From Metabacillus endolithicus (lineage in GTDB: Bacteria; Bacillota; Bacilli; Bacillales; Bacillaceae): 64,000 nucleotides of DNA. The notes under the pieces are model-generated. The model was not told the DNA's origin. It was given only the letters and a program-made list of their open reading frames with translations, and searched no databases. Below, piece by piece: positions 24,580 through 34,933 of the stretch (position 1 is the stretch's first letter; each line of letters starts with the position of its first letter). The position numbers and the translations under genes are program-made. The stretch is taken from positions 1,842,001-1,906,000 of the forward strand of contig NZ_CP095550.1 of the NCBI RefSeq assembly GCF_023078335.1, given 5' to 3'.

Positions 24580-25848
24580 TTATTTAAGTCGTTCTTCCAT
24601 TGCGCGGGCATGTGCTTCTAAACCTTCTAAGCGTGCTAGCTTTGCAACTTTTGAATAGTTATTTAAAAATGCTTTTTCACTATAAGAAATGATGCTTGAT
24701 TTTTTCATAAAATCATCAACATTTAATGGACTTGAAAAACGTGCCGTACCATTCGTTGGCAACACATGGTTCGGACCTGCGAAATAATCACCAACTGGCT
24801 CAGAGCTATATCGGCCAAGGAAAATGGCTCCAGCGTGGCGAATATCATTTAAGCTTGCCAAAGGATTCTCCGTTAACACTTCAAGATGCTCAGGGGCAAG
24901 CTCATTAACAACCGCAATGGCTGTTTCCAAATCATCCGCAACATAAATATGACCGTATGCTTCAACTGATGCCTTCGCAATTTCCTTTCTAGGAAGAGTT
25001 TCTACTTGCTTTTTCACTTCCGCTTTCACTTCTTCAGCCTGCTTCATTGATGTTGTGACAAGGATACTAGATGAATTTTTATCATGCTCAGCCTGTGACA
25101 GGAGATCTGCTGCAATTTCGTTTGGTTTAGCTGTTTCATCTGCTAATACCACAATTTCACTTGGACCTGCAATCATGTCGATATCAACAATGCCGAACAC
25201 TTCACGCTTCGCAAGAGCAACAAAAATATTACCAGGACCCATAATCTTATCAACTGCCGCAATCGTTTCCGTTCCATACGCTAACGCAGCAATTGCCTGT
25301 GCGCCACCAACTTTGTATATTTCAGCGATGCCAAGCTCCTTCGCCGCAACTAAGACGCCAGCTGGTAGTGTTCCCTGCTCATTTGGTGGAGACGTAATCA
25401 CAATTCTTTTCACCCCGGCAACTTGCGCTGGAATGACGTTCATTAACACAGAAGATGGATAGGCCGCTGTCCCACCTGGTACATACACCCCGACTGCATC
25501 AAGAGCTGTAATTTTCTGTCCAAGCATCGTGCCGTTATCATCATAACTGATCCAAGATTCTCTTTTTTGCTTTTCATGAAAGGCACGAATATTAGCTGCA
25601 GCTTCACGAATAATTTCAACTAGTTCTTCATCAAGTGTTTCATATGCAGCTGTAAATTCCTCTTCGGTTACTTTAAGATTAGACAAGTTAACGCGATCAA
25701 ATTTTTCGGTGTAAGAAAAAAGAGCTGAATCTCCTTCTCCACGAACTGTCGAAATAATTGATTGAACAATTTTACGTTGATCCTCTGTTCCCGTATCAAT
25801 CGTTCTTCTCAGTGATACTTTTTTGTCTGTAATTTGAGTAATCTTCAT
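24580..25848 (-). CDS. hisD: Histidinol dehydrogenase
   Basis: Zinc enzyme that performs the last two oxidation steps to histidine. Visible motifs are [31 protein letters not shown] and [11 protein letters not shown], with the C-terminal AGPNHVLPT carrying a zinc-ligand region. The ATG at 25848 is chosen because GGAGG lies 8 bases upstream, inside the hisG stop region; an ATG 15 bases earlier overlaps the site itself. About 422 residues. Confidence 0.96.
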   Translation of the reverse strand: MKITQITDKKVSLRRTIDTGTEDQRKIVQSIISTVRGEGDSALFSYTEKFDRVNLSNLKVTEEEFTAAYETLDEELVEIIREAAANIRAFHEKQKRESWISYDDNGTMLGQKITALDAVGVYVPGGTAAYPSSVLMNVIPAQVAGVKRIVITSPPNEQGTLPAGVLVAAKELGIAEIYKVGGAQAIAALAYGTETIAAVDKIMGPGNIFVALAKREVFGIVDIDMIAGPSEIVVLADETAKPNEIAADLLSQAEHDKNSSSILVTTSMKQAEEVKAEVKKQVETLPRKEIAKASVEAYGHIYVADDLETAIAVVNELAPEHLEVLTENPLASLNDIRHAGAIFLGRYSSEPVGDYFAGPNHVLPTNGTARFSSPLNVDDFMKKSSIISYSEKAFLNNYSKVAKLARLEGLEAHARAMEERLK

Positions 25849-25852
25849 TCTC

Positions 25853-26482
25853 TTATCCTCCAATTACTTTCGATAGACGTTCCACCAGCTCATCAATCGG
25901 TTCATCCTTCATACGATAGCTCACCGGATTTACGATAAGACGTGATGTAATATGGCAAATATGCTCAAGCTCCACTAAGCCATTTTCTTTTAAAGTTCGT
26001 CCTGTTGAAACGATGTCAACAATTCGGTCAGCTAAGCCTATTAAAGGGGCAAGCTCAATTGAACCATTTAGTTTAATAATTTCAACCTGCTCACCTTGCT
26101 CACGGAAATAGCTTGAAGCGACTTTTGGATATTTTGTTGCTACTTTTGGAGCAACATCTGATAGTTTGGCATTCGGAAGACCCGCAACAGCTAAGTAGCA
26201 TTCGCTAATCTTCAGATCCAACACCTCATACACGTCACGATCTTCCTCAAGCATAACGTCCTTTCCAGCAATTCCAACGTCAGCCACACCGTGCTCAACA
26301 TATGTGACAACATCCATTGGCTTAGCCAAGATAAAGCGAATATTCTCATTTGGAACATCTAAAATTAATTTTCTTGATTCATCAAACTCAGGAGGAAGCT
26401 GATAATCTGCTTTACGAAGCATATCTGCTGCCTCTTCAAAAATTCTTCCCTTTGGCATCGCAATCGTTAACACTTGACTCAT
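25853..26482 (-). CDS. hisG: ATP phosphoribosyltransferase, short form
   Basis: First committed step of histidine synthesis. At 209 residues it is the short HisG that needs HisZ as regulatory subunit, and hisZ lies directly upstream. [12 protein letters not shown] and the phosphate-binding [15 protein letters not shown] are visible. The start lies 1 base after the hisZ stop. Confidence 0.96.
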   Translation of the reverse strand: MSQVLTIAMPKGRIFEEAADMLRKADYQLPPEFDESRKLILDVPNENIRFILAKPMDVVTYVEHGVADVGIAGKDVMLEEDRDVYEVLDLKISECYLAVAGLPNAKLSDVAPKVATKYPKVASSYFREQGEQVEIIKLNGSIELAPLIGLADRIVDIVSTGRTLKENGLVELEHICHITSRLIVNPVSYRMKDEPIDELVERLSKVIGG

Positions 26483-26483
26483 C

Positions 26484-27650
26484 CTACAGCTCCTCCTTTC
26501 TTGATCCGATAAAATAGCTTACTTCTTCAAATTTCTTTGTATAAGCATCAACATCTTTAATGCCTGTGATATCCTGCATCACCACTCGTTTGCCATCTTC
26601 ACGTAGTTCTGTTGCAAACGAAATCGCTTCTGCACGTCGTTCTTGGCTATAAATCACACATTGAAGCTTAGCCTCTTCTGTTTCATTAAGTGCTTCAATC
26701 AATCGATCAAGGTGAAGACCAAAACCTGTTGCTGGCGCAGCACGATTAAATTTCTCGAATAAGTGGTCATAACGTCCTCCATTTCCGATGATAAAACCAA
26801 CATTGTCCGCATACACCTCAAATAAAACACCAGTATAATAGCTCATATGACTCACAATATTTAAATCTAACTTTAAGTAGTCTGTTACCTGATATGCTTC
26901 AAGCGCATTCCATAATTGAGAAACTTCTTCTAATGAACTTCGTGCTTCTTGAGAGGTAACAAGCTCCTTCGCCTCATCTACCTTCTCGATCCCACCACGT
27001 AATTTTAGTAATGTAAATAAACGTTCTTTATCAATTGATGATAATGGCAAGCCCTTCACATGCTCACGATAGCCAACATAATTTTTCTCATAAAGAAAAC
27101 GTCTTAACACGTCTGCACGTTCTTGATTGCCAAGCACCTCTTTGAATAAGGCATTGGCATACCCAATATGACCAATTGCAATTTTAAAGTTCTTAAGTCC
27201 TGCTTTCTTTAAAACAGAAATCATTAAAGCAATCGCTTCAGCATCTGCGCTCGTAGTACCGTCACCAATTAATTCAACACCCACTTGTTCAAACTCAGCC
27301 GGGCGACCACCTTCGTTTTGCTGTGCACGGAAAACATTGGCAGAGTAAGCAAGGCGTTGCGGATAAAGATTATTAAATAATTTTGATGCAGCCACACGTG
27401 CAATTGGTGCTGTCACATCCGGACGCAGCACTAAAGTATGACCTTGTTGATCTAACAATTTAAAAAGCTGCTGATCTAAAATCGCAGACTGAACTCCGAC
27501 TGTTTCGTAATATTCAAGAGTTGGTGTTTCAATAAATTCAAAACCCCAAGCTTCTATTTCATTCGTCATCGCACGACGAGTCTTCTTCTTCACTTCATAT
27601 AAATTTGGTAATGTATCAACCATTCCAAGCGGTTTTTCAAACATAAACAT
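26484..27650 (-). CDS. hisZ: ATP phosphoribosyltransferase regulatory subunit HisZ
   Basis: Histidyl-tRNA synthetase paralogue without aminoacylation role that complexes with short HisG. Class II synthetase-like motifs are seen: [15 protein letters not shown] (motif 2 region), [12 protein letters not shown] and [12 protein letters not shown]. The start is put at the ATG at 27650 ([10 protein letters not shown]), with GGGGG 11 bases upstream; another ATG is 6 bases inside and one 21 bases out. About 388 residues. It is the first gene of the his operon; I see no T-box or clear leader in the 200 bases upstream. Confidence 0.93.
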   Translation of the reverse strand: MFMFEKPLGMVDTLPNLYEVKKKTRRAMTNEIEAWGFEFIETPTLEYYETVGVQSAILDQQLFKLLDQQGHTLVLRPDVTAPIARVAASKLFNNLYPQRLAYSANVFRAQQNEGGRPAEFEQVGVELIGDGTTSADAEAIALMISVLKKAGLKNFKIAIGHIGYANALFKEVLGNQERADVLRRFLYEKNYVGYREHVKGLPLSSIDKERLFTLLKLRGGIEKVDEAKELVTSQEARSSLEEVSQLWNALEAYQVTDYLKLDLNIVSHMSYYTGVLFEVYADNVGFIIGNGGRYDHLFEKFNRAAPATGFGLHLDRLIEALNETEEAKLQCVIYSQERRAEAISFATELREDGKRVVMQDITGIKDVDAYTKKFEEVSYFIGSRKEEL

Positions 27651-27814
27651 AAGAGTCTGTACCCCCGTCATTGATTACTATCATTAATTTTCAGAATCCT
27701 TTACTTCGCTAATATGCTAATATACTACCAAAGTGAAGGAACTTTTTCAAGGAAATCATTCTTATTTTGGATATAAAAGGCTTTTGATTTCACGCGCTAT
27801 TCTGACTTTTTTAG

Positions 27815-27830
27815 TTAAACAAACGTTTAA
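27815..27830. promoter_or_regulatory. TTAAACAAACGTTTAA motif
   Basis: A 16-bp near-palindrome about 165 bases upstream of the hisZ start. The same core, TTAAACAAACGTTTA, recurs at 36856-36870 at the end of yvlD. It resembles a regulator half-site pair, but no binding protein can be named. Confidence 0.35.
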
Positions 27831-27900
27831 TTAAATGGTAATAGAGTGGTGAAATGCCTGCGGTGTTGCTTATTTATTGGATTTAAATTTTATGAATGTC

Positions 27901-28440
27901 ATTTCTAGGCTTACTGTTCTTGGTTTGGTTTTCATCGCGCTGATGAAGACCATTTCTCGAAACTTGCAGCTCCTGGTTTGGTCTTCATCGAACTTATGAA
28001 GACCATTTCTCGTGCTTACCACTCTTGGTTTGGTCTTCATCGAACTTATGAAGACCATTTCTCGTGCTTGCTACTCTTGGTTTGGTCTTCATCGAACTTA
28101 TGAAGACCATTTCTCGTGCTTGCTACTCTTGGTTTGGTCTTCATCGAACTTATGAAGACCATTTCTCGTGCTTGATACTCTTGGTTTGGTCTTCATCGAA
28201 CTTATGAAGACCATTTCTCGTGCTTGATACTCTTGGTTTGGTCTTCATCGACCTTATGAAGACCATTTCTCGTGCTGCTACTCTTGGTTTGGTCTTGATC
28301 GACCTTATGAAGACCATTTCTCGTGCTTGATACTCTTGGTTTGGTCTTCATCGACCTTATGAAGACCATTTGTTGTGCTTGCTACTCTTGGTTTGGTCTT
28401 CATCACCCTTATGAACGACACTACCAACACTTGCACCAAC
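27901..28440. repeat. Tandem palindrome array 2: 10 units of about 52 bp
   Basis: Hairpin starts fall at 27927, 27980, then every 52 bases to 28240, followed by 28291, 28343 and 28395, so only two units differ in length, each by one base. Each unit is a 27-bp hairpin, TGGTCTTCAT-N7-ATGAAGACCA (10-bp perfect arms), plus a 25-bp spacer (starting TTTCTCGTGCTT). In the last unit the right arm becomes ATGAACGACA and pairs instead with TGTCGTTCAT 27 bases further on. It lies between hisZ and yvoF, both minus-strand. The 27672-27900 stretch before it is A/T-rich with no feature except the motif at 27815; 28440-28515 shows nothing else. Confidence 0.95.
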
Positions 28441-28515
28441 TATTTTGTCGTTCATCACACCCACAACAACACTCCAAAAGCTTGTCCACACCCCTACCTT
28501 AAAAAGAAAAGACTA

Positions 28516-29040
28516 CTAGTCATGACTAGCAGCCTCTCCTCCCCTGTTTGCCAGCTCTTCTTTTGTATAGATGATTCTCATGGGGTTACCGCCGACAAAT
28601 GCTCCTGCTGGGACATCTTTGTGAACAAGAGTTCCTGCTGAAACAATGGCCCCATCCCCGATGATCACACCTGGTAATATCGTTGAGTTAGCGCCAATTA
28701 GTACTTCGCTGCCAATTTCAACATCGCCGAGGCGGTATTCATTAATCAAATATTCATGAGCTAAAATCGTGGTATTATAGCCAATTACCGTGTTTCGACC
28801 AACCGAGATTTTTTCTGGGAACATCACATCAAGCATGACCATAAGGGCGAATGATGTTTGATCGCCAACCTTCATCCGCAAAAAAGTGCGGTACAGCCAA
28901 TTTTTCATTCCTAAAAACGGGGTATACCTCGCAAGCTGAATCACAATAAAGTTTTTAACAACCTTCCAAAATGGCACGGTTTTATATACATGCCATAATG
29001 AATTTGCTCCTGTGACAGGATAACGTGTTGTTCTTCTCAC
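28516..29040 (-). CDS. yvoF: Left-handed beta-helix acetyltransferase YvoF-like
   Basis: 174 residues with hexapeptide repeats from about residue 70 to 150 ([33 protein letters not shown]) and the terminal VGGNPMRII typical of the maltose/galactoside O-acetyltransferase group. The acceptor is unknown. It directly follows ppaX, with 1 base between them, in the hprK-lgt-yvoD-ppaX-yvoF order of B. subtilis. Confidence 0.9.
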   Translation of the reverse strand: MRRTTRYPVTGANSLWHVYKTVPFWKVVKNFIVIQLARYTPFLGMKNWLYRTFLRMKVGDQTSFALMVMLDVMFPEKISVGRNTVIGYNTTILAHEYLINEYRLGDVEIGSEVLIGANSTILPGVIIGDGAIVSAGTLVHKDVPAGAFVGGNPMRIIYTKEELANRGGEAASHD

Positions 29041-29041
29041 C

Positions 29042-29683
29042 TTATTCCACTCCGACTATTGGTAATAGATCACTCATTGTTTCAAGTAAGTAATCGGGAT
29101 TGTGGCTGCTAATGTAGTCTCTTCCTTTAATGCTCCACGCAACTCCCGCTGTTTTAGTGCCAGCATTTTTACCTGCCTCTACATCATGGTGATTATCTCC
29201 GACCATAATGGCTTCCTCAGGCTTTGATCCTAACTGCTCCAATGCTTTTAGAACTGGCTCTGGATGTGGTTTTGCATTTTCAACATCATCAAGCGTGACA
29301 ACTACATCAAAAAACTGATCAAGCTTTGTTAATGTTAAGCCCATATTCACGGTGGCACGAATTTTTGTTGTGACAATACCTAGCTTAAAACCTTTTTCCT
29401 TCAATGTTTTTACTGTTTCAAAAACGGTCTCATACTCTTTTACAAGAACATCATGCTGTTCATGATTAAATTTGCGGTACACCTTCACCATTTCTTCCAC
29501 TTTTTCAGCGTTAATGCTATTGAATGTATCATAAAGAGTTGGTCCTATAAACGGTAACACATCTTCTCTTTTATATTGATCCGGGTAATACCAATGTAAA
29601 GTATGGAGAAAGGATTCAATGATTAATTCGTTTGTATTGATTAATGTTCCATCTAAATCGAATAAGAGTGTATTAATTTTCAT
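29042..29683 (-). CDS. ppaX: Pyrophosphatase PpaX (HAD family)
   Basis: Hydrolyses the pyrophosphate made when HPrK/P dephosphorylates Ser-P-HPr, pulling that reaction forward. HAD motif I is DLDGTLINT (about residues 9-17), motif II is GIVTTKIR and motif III/IV is [16 protein letters not shown]. The ATG at 29683 is chosen from family alignment ([13 protein letters not shown]); it overlaps the end of yvoD. About 213 residues. Confidence 0.93.
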   Translation of the reverse strand: MKINTLLFDLDGTLINTNELIIESFLHTLHWYYPDQYKREDVLPFIGPTLYDTFNSINAEKVEEMVKVYRKFNHEQHDVLVKEYETVFETVKTLKEKGFKLGIVTTKIRATVNMGLTLTKLDQFFDVVVTLDDVENAKPHPEPVLKALEQLGSKPEEAIMVGDNHHDVEAGKNAGTKTAGVAWSIKGRDYISSHNPDYLLETMSDLLPIVGVE

Positions 29684-30621
29684 ATGTCGCTTCCTTTCTT
29701 CTTGGTGCTGCTTCAAGTTTACGCCAAATTGCGGCAACTGTTATTGTTAAAATAATCGCTACTGATAAACGAATAGCTAGCAATGGCCAAACTGGAATGC
29801 CAAGTGGAATAAAGATTAATGTATCCTCAACAACAGCATGACAGGCTACTAGAAAAATAAAGGCTAATGTTAAATCTTTATAGCTAACACCATCTTCTTT
29901 TACCGCCTGAATCATCACACCTGCTCCATATGCTAAGCCAATTGTAAGACCTGCTACTAATGTCATCGATGTGTTTTCTTTCATCCCAAGCATGCGGGTA
30001 ACAGGAGCCATCCATCTTGTAAATACCTTTAATAAACCTAAGTCTTTCATATATTGAATCACAATCATTAGCGGAATAACGATAAGTGCTAGTTGAACAA
30101 CACCTAAAGCTGCCTTTTGTAAAGCTAATCCGATAATTTCCAGCCAACCATTTGGAGCTGCAGCTGTTTGACTAACAAATCCGTACTGAGCCATCTCACT
30201 TCCACCTTGCCAAACAAGGTTAATGATGATAGCAGAGCTAAAGGCAAGACCAAGCCTGACAAGCAAGATAATCCAAAGCTTCAACCCAACCTTAGCCGCA
30301 ACAGATGATTCCACTAATAGATTGTGTGAAAATGATAGCATGGTGGCTAGTATAAATACTTCTTTTACACTTAAATCTAAAGAGAGAATTGCCCCAATTC
30401 CAGCATAAAGATTTAGGAAATTTCCGATAACCAATGGAATGGCCGCTTCTCCCGAAAGCCTCGAAGATCCCCATTAGAGGTGAAATAAGCTGAACAATCC
30501 AATCAAGGATTGGCGTATACTGCAGCAAGCTCACGACTAATGTAATGGGAAAAATAACCTTTCCCAGTGTCCAAGTGGTTTGTAAGCCTGATTGCAGACC
30601 GGTTTTAAAGCTTTTCCCCAT
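29673..30621 (-). CDS. yvoD: YvoD-like nucleoside-recognition (Gate) domain membrane protein, frameshifted
   Basis: Multi-spanning membrane protein with two Gate-type halves (N-terminal half around [21 protein letters not shown]-terminal half around [20 protein letters not shown]). Function unknown. The frame breaks near 30461: after SPLMGIF the expected [21 protein letters not shown] needs ATCTTCGGGCTT but the minus strand reads ATCTTCGAGGCTT, one extra base. Joined length is about 316 residues. It follows lgt by about 30 bases and overlaps ppaX. Confidence 0.88.
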
Positions 30622-30651
30622 TTCAACCCTCTCCCTTGATGTTTACAAAAC

Positions 30652-31469
30652 TTATTGACTCGTATCTAAATATCTTTCTTTAGAATAGCCTTTTATTCGT
30701 CTGAAGATGATAATACCCACAGCAACAGCAACAAGTACAATTGAAATAACTTGCGCAATTCTTAACGTTTCTGTCAGCATTAAACTGTCAGTTCGAAGTC
30801 CTTCAACAAAAAATCTCCCTATTGAATACCAAATCACATATGTTAAGAAAAGTTCCCCGCGTCTGAAATTCGCTTTTCTTAGTAGCATTAATCCGATAAA
30901 TCCAGCAAGATTCCATAATGATTCATATAAGAAAGTTGGGTGATAATATTGCCCATTAATATACATTTGGTTCACAATGAAATCTGGTAAAAACAATCCT
31001 TCTAGAAATTCTCTTGTGACAGGTCCACCATGTGCTTCTTGATTCATAAAATTACCCCAGCGTCCAATTGCCTGCCCAAGAATAATACTCGGTGCTGCAA
31101 TATCAGCTAGCTTCCAGAACGAAAGCTTTTTCACTTTGGCATAAACCGCTCCAGTTATAATTGCTGCGATTAATCCACCATGAATGGCTAGACCGCCATT
31201 CCAGATTTTTATAATATCGCCCGGGTTTTGAGAATAATAATCCCATTGAAAAATAACATAATAGGCTCTTGCTCCTAAAATGGCAATTGGAATCGCAAAC
31301 AGAACAAGATCAACAAATGTGTCTTTATGCAGCCGCGTCGTTCACTTTCTCTTACAGCAATAAGTAAGGCAAGCAATGCTCCCAAGCCGATAATCACACC
31401 GTACCAATGTACTTGAATCGGACCTAATTCAATTGCTATCGGGTTAAGTGGCTTAATACTTTCTTCCAT
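30652..31469 (-). CDS. lgt: Prolipoprotein diacylglyceryl transferase, frameshifted
   Basis: Membrane enzyme that transfers diacylglycerol to the lipobox cysteine of prolipoproteins. The Lgt signature [14 protein letters not shown] is in the second fragment, the N-terminal [18 protein letters not shown] in the first. One base is missing near 31331-31334: after VRESERRG the expected [20 protein letters not shown] follows in another frame, which is open through the gap to the second fragment. Restored length is about 272 residues, near the usual 269. The ATG at 31469 is preferred over an upstream one for the GGGAG 9 bases before it. Confidence 0.93.
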
Positions 31470-31634
31470 TTCTTCAACTCCCTGCATATGTAGTTTCTAT
31501 GTATATCCATCTTTTAATTACCTTTGACCAACCATCCTTATTTTACTTTTTATCAATCAAGAATACTACCTTATTATTCCAAAACAATAGAACCGGAGCG
31601 ATGACTCCGATTCCACATAGTTGGTTAGTATTCC

Positions 31635-32570
31635 TTATTCTTCCTCGTTGTCTCCATCTTCAATTACACCGGCAAGCTTATTTGTAAATTGTTCCGCTGC
31701 ATTCACACCCATTCGTTTTAAACGGTGATTCATCGCAGCTACTTCGATAATAACAGATAAGTTACGTCCAGGACGAACAGGAACTGTTAGCTTTGTAATA
31801 TCTGTATCAATAATTCTCATTTTATCTTCTTCAAGACCAAGGCGGTCGTATTGTTTATTTTGATCCCATAGTTCTAAGTTAATCACAAGCGTAATACGTT
31901 TAAAGCTTCGAACTGCACCAGCACCGAATAGAGTCATTACGTTGATGATTCCTAGTCCTCTAATTTCTAATAAATGTTCAATAAGCTCAGGTGCACTTCC
32001 AATAAGCGTATCCTTATCTTCCTGACGAATTTCTACACAATCATCTGCAACAAGACGATGACCACGTTTTACAAGCTCAAGAGCTGTTTCACTTTTACCA
32101 ACACCGCTTTTTCCTATAATCAAAACACCCACACCATAAATATCAACTAACACTCCATGAACAGCAGTTGTTGGGGCAAGTTTTCCTTCAAGAAAGTTCG
32201 TCAAATGACTTGATAAACGGGTTGTTTTCATCGATGAACGTAACACAGGAACTCCTTCACGTTCAGAGGCATCGATTAGCTCCTGAGGAGTTTCCATTTC
32301 TCTAGTCACAATAATGGCAGGAGTAATATCTGTACAAAGCTCGTCCATACGATGCTTTTTCTCTTGTGCGGAAAGCTGGTGAAAAAATGATAATTCCGTC
32401 TTACCGAGTAACTGAACACGTTCTTTCGGATAATATGTAAAAAAACCAGCCATCTCAATACCAGGACGTGACAAATCACTTGTTGTAATTGGACGATTTA
32501 TTCCTTCTTCTCCACTAATCACTTCAAAATTAAATTTGTCAATAAGATCCTTTGTGCGAACTTTTGGCAC
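31635..32570 (-). CDS. hprK: HPr kinase/phosphorylase
   Basis: Phosphorylates HPr and Crh at Ser46 in response to fructose bisphosphate and removes the phosphate by phosphorolysis. Walker A motif GKSGVGKSE at about residue 153 and the HPrK signature [20 protein letters not shown] near 202 are present. 311 residues. It heads the hprK-lgt-yvoD-ppaX-yvoF unit, and links functionally to crh and ppaX in this window. Confidence 0.97.
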   Translation of the reverse strand: MPKVRTKDLIDKFNFEVISGEEGINRPITTSDLSRPGIEMAGFFTYYPKERVQLLGKTELSFFHQLSAQEKKHRMDELCTDITPAIIVTREMETPQELIDASEREGVPVLRSSMKTTRLSSHLTNFLEGKLAPTTAVHGVLVDIYGVGVLIIGKSGVGKSETALELVKRGHRLVADDCVEIRQEDKDTLIGSAPELIEHLLEIRGLGIINVMTLFGAGAVRSFKRITLVINLELWDQNKQYDRLGLEEDKMRIIDTDITKLTVPVRPGRNLSVIIEVAAMNHRLKRMGVNAAEQFTNKLAGVIEDGDNEEE

Positions 32571-32816
32571 GGTGTGTCCTCCTTTATTAACTAGAAAGAA
32601 AATCTTTCTATGTTCATTAATATATGTTTAAATCCTTGCTAGTCTTAAGTTTCTTACACCAAATACTTGTTCATCTGGAAAGAAAGACTTCTTTTTCTAT
32701 TCTAGCATTAGTATCCTGCTTTCCAAAACTATTTATTAGATAATTAAAAAACTCTCCTACTGGTGAGCCAGCAAGGTGTCGTAGCTACTACTTCAAACTT
32801 AATTAACATATGAAAA

Positions 32817-32845
32817 AATGGTGCATTTCATCATGAAATGCACCA
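32817..32845 (-). terminator. Terminator of the PAS-GGDEF gene
   Basis: Perfect 13-bp stem ATGGTGCATTTCA / TGAAATGCACCAT, then TTTTTTC on the minus strand, starting at the stop codon. The 32571-32816 stretch also has a small hairpin near 32753-32783 (see findings). Confidence 0.9.
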
Positions 32846-34153
32846 TCATTTATTAACGAACGAATCACACCAAAACGTAACATCGTTCTTACCATTTTCT
32901 TTTACTTCATAAAGGGCGTTATCAGCTCTTTTAATTAATTCTTCTGATGTTAATTCAACATCATTATAGATTGAGATTCCTATAGATGCTGTAATACGGA
33001 TTTGATGATGTTCAAATAGTATTGGTTGTTTTAGCTCAACTTGAATTTGAGAAGCAATTTTTCGAACAACTTCCTCATCGCTTGGAATAGAAACAATAAT
33101 AACAAATTCATCACCACTTAAGCGGCAAACAATATCTTTATTTCGAATACTATTTTGAATTCTCCTAGAAAATTCAATCAAAATGGCATCACCGCCAGCA
33201 TGTCCGAACGTATCATTTACTTGCTTAAAAGAATCAATATCAAGGTACATTACCGCCATTTCCATTGAGTGAACCTTAGACTTTCTCATTTCATCTTTTA
33301 ATAATTCATTAAAATAATATCGATTTGGCAGGCCTGTTAAGGAATCATGAAAAGCTAAATTTCTTAATTCTTCTTCATACTTTTTACGTTCGCTAATATC
33401 TCTTGACACAATAATCGTTCTCTTTTTATTTTCATCAACTACATAAGAACCCCTTAATTCCATCCATATTAAACAGCCACTTGCATGTTTATAACGAAGC
33501 TCTGTTTCTAGAACTGTATTTGTTTTTTCTAGCTGTTCAACCAAGTTCATAAATGAAAGAATGTCATGTTCAGAAATGAATGCTGAAATATTCTTGTCCA
33601 AACATTCTACTGATGAGTACCCTAACAACGGTTCTGAGGAAGGTGAAACATATGTGATTGATTTTTGATCATCAAGAATCATAATTAAATCTGACGTATG
33701 ATCGGCAATAAATCGATATTTTTCTTCACTTTCCCTTAACTTTCTTTGAGCCTCAATCTGTTTGGTTACGTCCTTATACATTCCAACCGTGCATACTAGC
33801 TCCCCATTATGATTATGCACAGGACAGTAGGAGGATACAATATCAATCACTTTCCCTTCCTTTGTCACTCGTTGTGCTTCATGATATTTAATGATTTCAC
33901 CTTTTTTCATTCTTTCTAAAAAGCCTTTTTGCTTCTGAAGTGTTGGAAGAATTGGAGGATGAGGGTTACCAATTAATTCTACAGTGCTGTAACCAAGAAT
34001 TTCTTCAAATGCAGGATTTGCTTTTAATAGAGACCCATCCGGAGCAATTAAAAAGATGGCATCATTTGTATTATTCCAAATGATTTCAAGCTCATCAATG
34101 GAGGTAATTTCTTTATGATCTGATACGATGTAACGTTTGTTTGAGTTCAACAC
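32846..34153 (-). CDS. PAS-PAS-GGDEF diguanylate cyclase (SGDEF variant)
   Basis: 435 residues, no membrane segment. A first PAS domain (about 20-130; DAIFLIAPDGSLLKANPAFE), a second (about 140-255; SDLIMILDDQKSITYVSPSS) and a C-terminal GGDEF domain (about 265-425) starting LAFHDSLTGLPNR. The active-site loop reads RLSGDEFVI, so the first Gly is Ser; such variants can still be active, but this needs testing. It presumably makes c-di-GMP in response to a PAS-bound signal. It is a single gene diverging from the amidase gene. Confidence 0.93.
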   Translation of the reverse strand: MLNSNKRYIVSDHKEITSIDELEIIWNNTNDAIFLIAPDGSLLKANPAFEEILGYSTVELIGNPHPPILPTLQKQKGFLERMKKGEIIKYHEAQRVTKEGKVIDIVSSYCPVHNHNGELVCTVGMYKDVTKQIEAQRKLRESEEKYRFIADHTSDLIMILDDQKSITYVSPSSEPLLGYSSVECLDKNISAFISEHDILSFMNLVEQLEKTNTVLETELRYKHASGCLIWMELRGSYVVDENKKRTIIVSRDISERKKYEEELRNLAFHDSLTGLPNRYYFNELLKDEMRKSKVHSMEMAVMYLDIDSFKQVNDTFGHAGGDAILIEFSRRIQNSIRNKDIVCRLSGDEFVIIVSIPSDEEVVRKIASQIQVELKQPILFEHHQIRITASIGISIYNDVELTSEELIKRADNALYEVKENGKNDVTFWCDSFVNK

Positions 34154-34338
34154 AATTCCCCCGTAATATATGTAAGAAATAGAACGTTAGTTTTTATCCA
34201 TTTAATTATAATAAAAAATATCAAGAATAGGAAAGTTATAACATGTTAAATTTTAACTTTTTCAAACATCCCGCTACTCTAGCCTATCAAAAAGTCTATA
34301 TACATAGTGAAAGAATAAATGAAAGTGGAGGTTTTAGC

Positions 34339-34896
34339 ATGAAGATCATGATCGACGCTGGACATGGCTACAGCACCCCTGGTAAACAAACCGTTGATGG
34401 TATGAAGGAATATGAATTTAACCGAGCCGTTGCCATTGAAATGAAAACAAGATTTACTAGCTACGAAGGTGTCACAATTCTTTTTTCACACTCAGACGAA
34501 AAAGATGTCCCTCTCAACGAAAGAACAACAAAGGCAAATCAAGCAAAGGTTGATTTATTTGTCTCCATTCATGCAAATGCACATGGCAATGGAAAGGAAT
34601 GGACTTCTGCAGAAGGAATTGAAACATTTATATATACCTCCAGACCAAAAACTGCCCTTGGATTGGCATCAAAAGTACAAGAAGCATTGGTTCACCGGAC
34701 CTGTCGGAAAAATCGAGGAGTGAAATCAGCAGGCTTTCATGTTTTAAAAGCAACAAAAATGACAGCCATTCTCTGTGAATGTGGGTTTATGACAAACAAA
34801 ACAGAGGCAAAGCTATTGCGGACTGCTGCTTATCAAAAAACATGTGCCGAGGCAATTTTTGAGGGAATTGAATCATATTATAAGCTTAAAAAGTAA
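34339..34896 (+). CDS. N-acetylmuramoyl-L-alanine amidase (Amidase_3)
   Basis: Zinc hydrolase that cuts the lactyl amide bond of peptidoglycan. Zinc ligand motifs IMIDAGHG (N-terminus) and FVSIHANA (about residue 75) and the catalytic Glu segment AILCECGFMTN (about 150) are present. 185 residues, a bare catalytic domain without a signal peptide, like CwlC-type amidases that act on the mother-cell wall during sporulation; that role is inference. The ATG at 34339 follows GTGGAGG by 7 bases. Confidence 0.9.
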   Translation: MKIMIDAGHGYSTPGKQTVDGMKEYEFNRAVAIEMKTRFTSYEGVTILFSHSDEKDVPLNERTTKANQAKVDLFVSIHANAHGNGKEWTSAEGIETFIYTSRPKTALGLASKVQEALVHRTCRKNRGVKSAGFHVLKATKMTAILCECGFMTNKTEAKLLRTAAYQKTCAEAIFEGIESYYKLKK

Positions 34897-34898
34897 AC

Positions 34899-34933
34899 AA
34901 AAGAGTGATGAGATCAACCTCATCACTCTTTTT
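34899..34933. terminator. Bidirectional terminator between amidase and phosphoesterase genes
   Basis: Perfect stem AAAAGAGTGATGAG / CTCATCACTCTTTT with 6-nt loop, overlapping the phosphoesterase stop. Confidence 0.9.

Noticed and set aside
27672..27900. T-box or histidine attenuator before hisZ
   Set aside because: No T-box core sequence, histidine-codon leader peptide or terminator was visible.
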